Shown: positions 6,401 through 8,336 of the stretch, piece after piece
Numbering within the stretch: the first letter of the stretch is position 1
Layout of the letters: every line of letters begins with the position of its first letter
Assembly (NCBI GenBank): GCA_028877195.1
Contig: JAPPIL010000155.1
Coordinates: 698 to 9,033, forward strand
Reading direction: 5' to 3'
DNA length: 8,336 bases
DNA from: Pseudomonadota bacterium
GTDB taxonomy: Bacteria > Bdellovibrionota_B > Oligoflexia > Oligoflexales > JAPPIL01
Position numbers and translations under genes: made by a program
The notes under the pieces: model-generated
Seen by the model: the letters and a program-made list of their open reading frames with translations, nothing else
What the model was told of the DNA's origin: nothing
Databases searched by the model: none

Positions 6401-8257
6401 ATGAAAATAAAAGCACTACCATACATAGTAATAACGATTGTGTTGGCATGCACTACCGAAGTCAATGTGCCGCCACCAGGCGGTGGCCCTGACTTGCCTG
6501 AGATAGATATTAACAGCGCCGACGTGCAGCAGGATGCGCTGGTCGAGTTTGTCGATGACCCTATGTATAACCCTGATGCTGAACAATGGAGCTTCAAGGT
6601 TGCTGCGGCTAATGATGCGGCGGTTTCGTTTATGTATAAATTTTTATTTGGGCAGAACAAGAGTTGTGATGATGCTGCACAAGAGAAGTCGGGCAAGTTT
6701 GATACGGTGATAACCATCAGTGATAGTGAAGACCCTGGTGCGAGGCTGCTCTGCATCAGGGGAGTCAACAGTGATGGTGAAGTGGCGACGGCCTGGTTGC
6801 AACCTCAGTCTATTGCCAAAGATGCTCCGCAAGGCGCTTTTTCACCCGTAGATGTTATTCCCCAGATTGCAAACGGTGTGATGTCTGTAGACCCAGCTGC
6901 GAACTCGGTCGCGACTAACTTCAAGTGGTGTGTAATTGATGGCAACCAGAGTTGCCCCACGAAGGACAGTAACGGGGAGTTTTCTAGTACTGATGAGTGC
7001 ACCTTTAACGATGGTGGCTCATTGCCGCAGCAAGGCATTGATTTGGGTGTAGCTGATCGCGATGGCAATGATAATGGTGAGTTCATAGCTTGTGTGGTCG
7101 GCACGGACGGCACGAACTATAGACTGCAGCCAACTCCGAAATTTACCAAACAGCAGACAGTTACAGTGCCACAACCGCTAACAACCAACACAGCTGGCTA
7201 CAAGGCCAATGGCGGGAAATTAGTAGCTGCATCGAGTTCTTCTACCTGGTACGCTGTTCTAGGCCGTCATAGTTGTAGCTCGTCGCTATACTTTGATAAC
7301 ACAGGCACAGACGAGATCACTGTTGAGTTTTCCTATCTGAACGATGCCCCAGGTTTGATCAACCGTGAGCGTCGCCAAGTGATGTTCAGCGATATTGTCT
7401 ATCAAATCTATGACCCAGCAACACACGACCACAATGCGGTTAGACAAGCTCTTGGCAGTTACTGTCGCAATAATGACAAGGGGAATGGTGAGTTTATCCA
7501 CCATGGCAAGTCCTTTCAGCTTCCTGCGGGACATCGAGTGATTACGGTATTCAAAGCAAAAGATCCAACGGCAACTAACTATGACCCAAAATACTTTAAC
7601 CCTAAAGGATATGCTTGTGTTGAGATGCGTCTAATGGACTTAAACAATAAGCAAGTCATCGACAAGTACCGCTGCTTGCGGCGTGCAGAGCTGGCGTTAT
7701 ATAGGTCAAAAAAGATCGCCGACCAGCATGTCATAAGCAATGAGCTGGAGAGGGGTGCTGACGGCGAGTATCATGTTGAGTTCAAGTATGGGAAGAGTGA
7801 ACATCGCAAGTATTGGGTTGTCAATGCCATTGGTCTCGATATTGTTAAAGACCAACCATACGTAAAGAAGAACAGTGATCTCGATTGGGAGGTAGTGGGC
7901 GACCAAGATAGAAATGTTCCGAATTGGCTTTACATAGTGCGGAAGAATTTTTCACAGAAACAGAGCGATGGCACACTTAAACCAATCACTAATGCTGACC
8001 AGTTCCAATTCGGGGTTAGATGGAATCGCATTGATAAAAATAAAGAAGTCCCATATCCGTCAGTTGGTTCAACCTACAAGTTGCGCATCATCTCAAACTC
8101 CTTGACGGATAAAGCTTGTCAACAGACACCTGTTGGCCCGTTTATAACCAAGCAGGATGCCACTCCGAAAGAAGGCAAAAGATACGATATGAAGCCGACC
8201 AAATCGTACTGGTATTGTCCTCGTGTTGATGTTTTGAACATCAAGATAGTCAAGTAA
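6401..8257 (+). CDS. Large cysteine-rich lipoprotein of unknown function
   Basis: I do not recognise the family. The 618-residue product starts with a short signal peptide whose hydrophobic core (residues 6-16) ends in VLAC, a lipobox with lipid-bearing Cys17. The next residues are Thr-Thr-Glu, with no Asp at +2, so by the E. coli rule it would go to the outer membrane. A Pro/Gly-rich linker (24-33) follows. There are 12 further Cys (89, 118, 177, 185, 200, 231, 292, 355, 406, 425, 573, 606), enough for six disulfides in the periplasm or at the surface. Residues about 47-135 and 145-247 look like two diverged copies of one domain: each has an (N/Q)xSC near its middle and a Cys followed by Gly, then Asp-Gly, and ending LQP. 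The rest (about 270-618) is polar, with many Tyr/Trp and beta-prone segments. The start at 6401 is preferred over a TTG at 6380 because of GGGGAG five bases upstream. It stands alone between an AT-rich gap and a possible insertion sequence. Confidence 0.85.
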   Translation: MKIKALPYIVITIVLACTTEVNVPPPGGGPDLPEIDINSADVQQDALVEFVDDPMYNPDAEQWSFKVAAANDAAVSFMYKFLFGQNKSCDDAAQEKSGKFDTVITISDSEDPGARLLCIRGVNSDGEVATAWLQPQSIAKDAPQGAFSPVDVIPQIANGVMSVDPAANSVATNFKWCVIDGNQSCPTKDSNGEFSSTDECTFNDGGSLPQQGIDLGVADRDGNDNGEFIACVVGTDGTNYRLQPTPKFTKQQTVTVPQPLTTNTAGYKANGGKLVAASSSSTWYAVLGRHSCSSSLYFDNTGTDEITVEFSYLNDAPGLINRERRQVMFSDIVYQIYDPATHDHNAVRQALGSYCRNNDKGNGEFIHHGKSFQLPAGHRVITVFKAKDPTATNYDPKYFNPKGYACVEMRLMDLNNKQVIDKYRCLRRAELALYRSKKIADQHVISNELERGADGEYHVEFKYGKSEHRKYWVVNAIGLDIVKDQPYVKKNSDLDWEVVGDQDRNVPNWLYIVRKNFSQKQSDGTLKPITNADQFQFGVRWNRIDKNKEVPYPSVGSTYKLRIISNSLTDKACQQTPVGPFITKQDATPKEGKRYDMKPTKSYWYCPRVDVLNIKIVK

Positions 8258-8263
8258 TTGTTT

Positions 8264-8290
8264 AGCTGGGGGCACTGCCCCGGCTTTGTT
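8264..8290 (+). terminator. Possible intrinsic terminator after the lipoprotein gene
   Basis: GGGGC (8269-8273) pairs with GCCCC (8277-8281) around an ACT loop, and AGCT/GGCT can extend the stem past a bulged G. A T-rich stretch (TTTGTT) follows. The position, seven bases after the stop codon, suits a terminator. The stem is short and the T tract interrupted; the T-rich part may also belong to an insertion sequence end. Confidence 0.5.
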
Positions 8291-8336
8291 GCATAAGTAA
8301 TGCCTATTTTTGTTTGTATGCGGAGAGACGTTAGTC
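8282..8336. mobile_element. Possible left end of an IS903-like (IS5 family) insertion sequence, cut by the window edge
   Basis: GGCTTTGTTGCATAAGTA (8282-8299) matches the 18-base terminal inverted repeat of IS903 as I remember it (GGCTTTGTTGAATAAATC) at 15 positions. If real, the element starts here and runs off the right edge; no transposase coding is visible in the remaining bases. The 9 bases before it (8273-8281) would be the target duplication, but the other end is not in the window to confirm that. This rests on one short match from memory. Confidence 0.4.

Noticed and set aside
6397..6768. 123-codon open frame on the - strand opposite the lipoprotein N-terminus
   Set aside because: The + strand frame has a lipobox, a good ribosome site and 618 codons; the reverse frame has no supporting signal.

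Overview
The window looks like chromosomal DNA of a gammaproteobacterium of middling GC content that I cannot place to genus. The evidence is a DUF1820-family protein (a mostly gammaproteobacterial family), a class II fumarase and a cytidylate kinase that both align well with their E. coli counterparts, Shine-Dalgarno starts, and short or overlapping intergenic gaps. I see no tRNA, rRNA, CRISPR array, prophage or defence locus.

Layout. Bases 1-1222 (+ strand) carry a conserved hypothetical protein, possibly running in from upstream, and a small STAS-domain protein of the anti-sigma-factor-antagonist type. Bases 1219-3625 (- strand) carry a tight three-gene operon read DUF1820 protein, fumC, cmk. 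Each junction is a 4-base ATGA start/stop overlap, and the end of cmk meets the end of the STAS gene tail-to-tail in a shared CTAG. An 83-base divergent intergenic region separates this operon from the + strand set at 3709-6275: exonuclease III (xth), an unrecognised gene that appears frameshifted at an A8 tract, and a cystathionine gamma-synthase/lyase-type PLP enzyme. A very AT-rich gap (6276-6400) precedes a 618-residue predicted outer-membrane lipoprotein of unknown function. The window ends with a GC-rich hairpin and a sequence that resembles the terminal inverted repeat of an IS903-type (IS5 family) insertion sequence running off the right edge.

How the genes fit together. Most are housekeeping: CMP phosphorylation for nucleotide supply, fumarate hydration in the TCA cycle, repair of abasic sites, and transsulfuration. 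Their operon neighbours are unusual compared with textbook gammaproteobacteria; for example, cmk follows fumC and is not followed by rpsA here. The least explained parts are the broken reading frame at 4562-5108 and the cysteine-rich lipoprotein at 6401-8257. I found no convincing evidence of a complete new multi-gene system.
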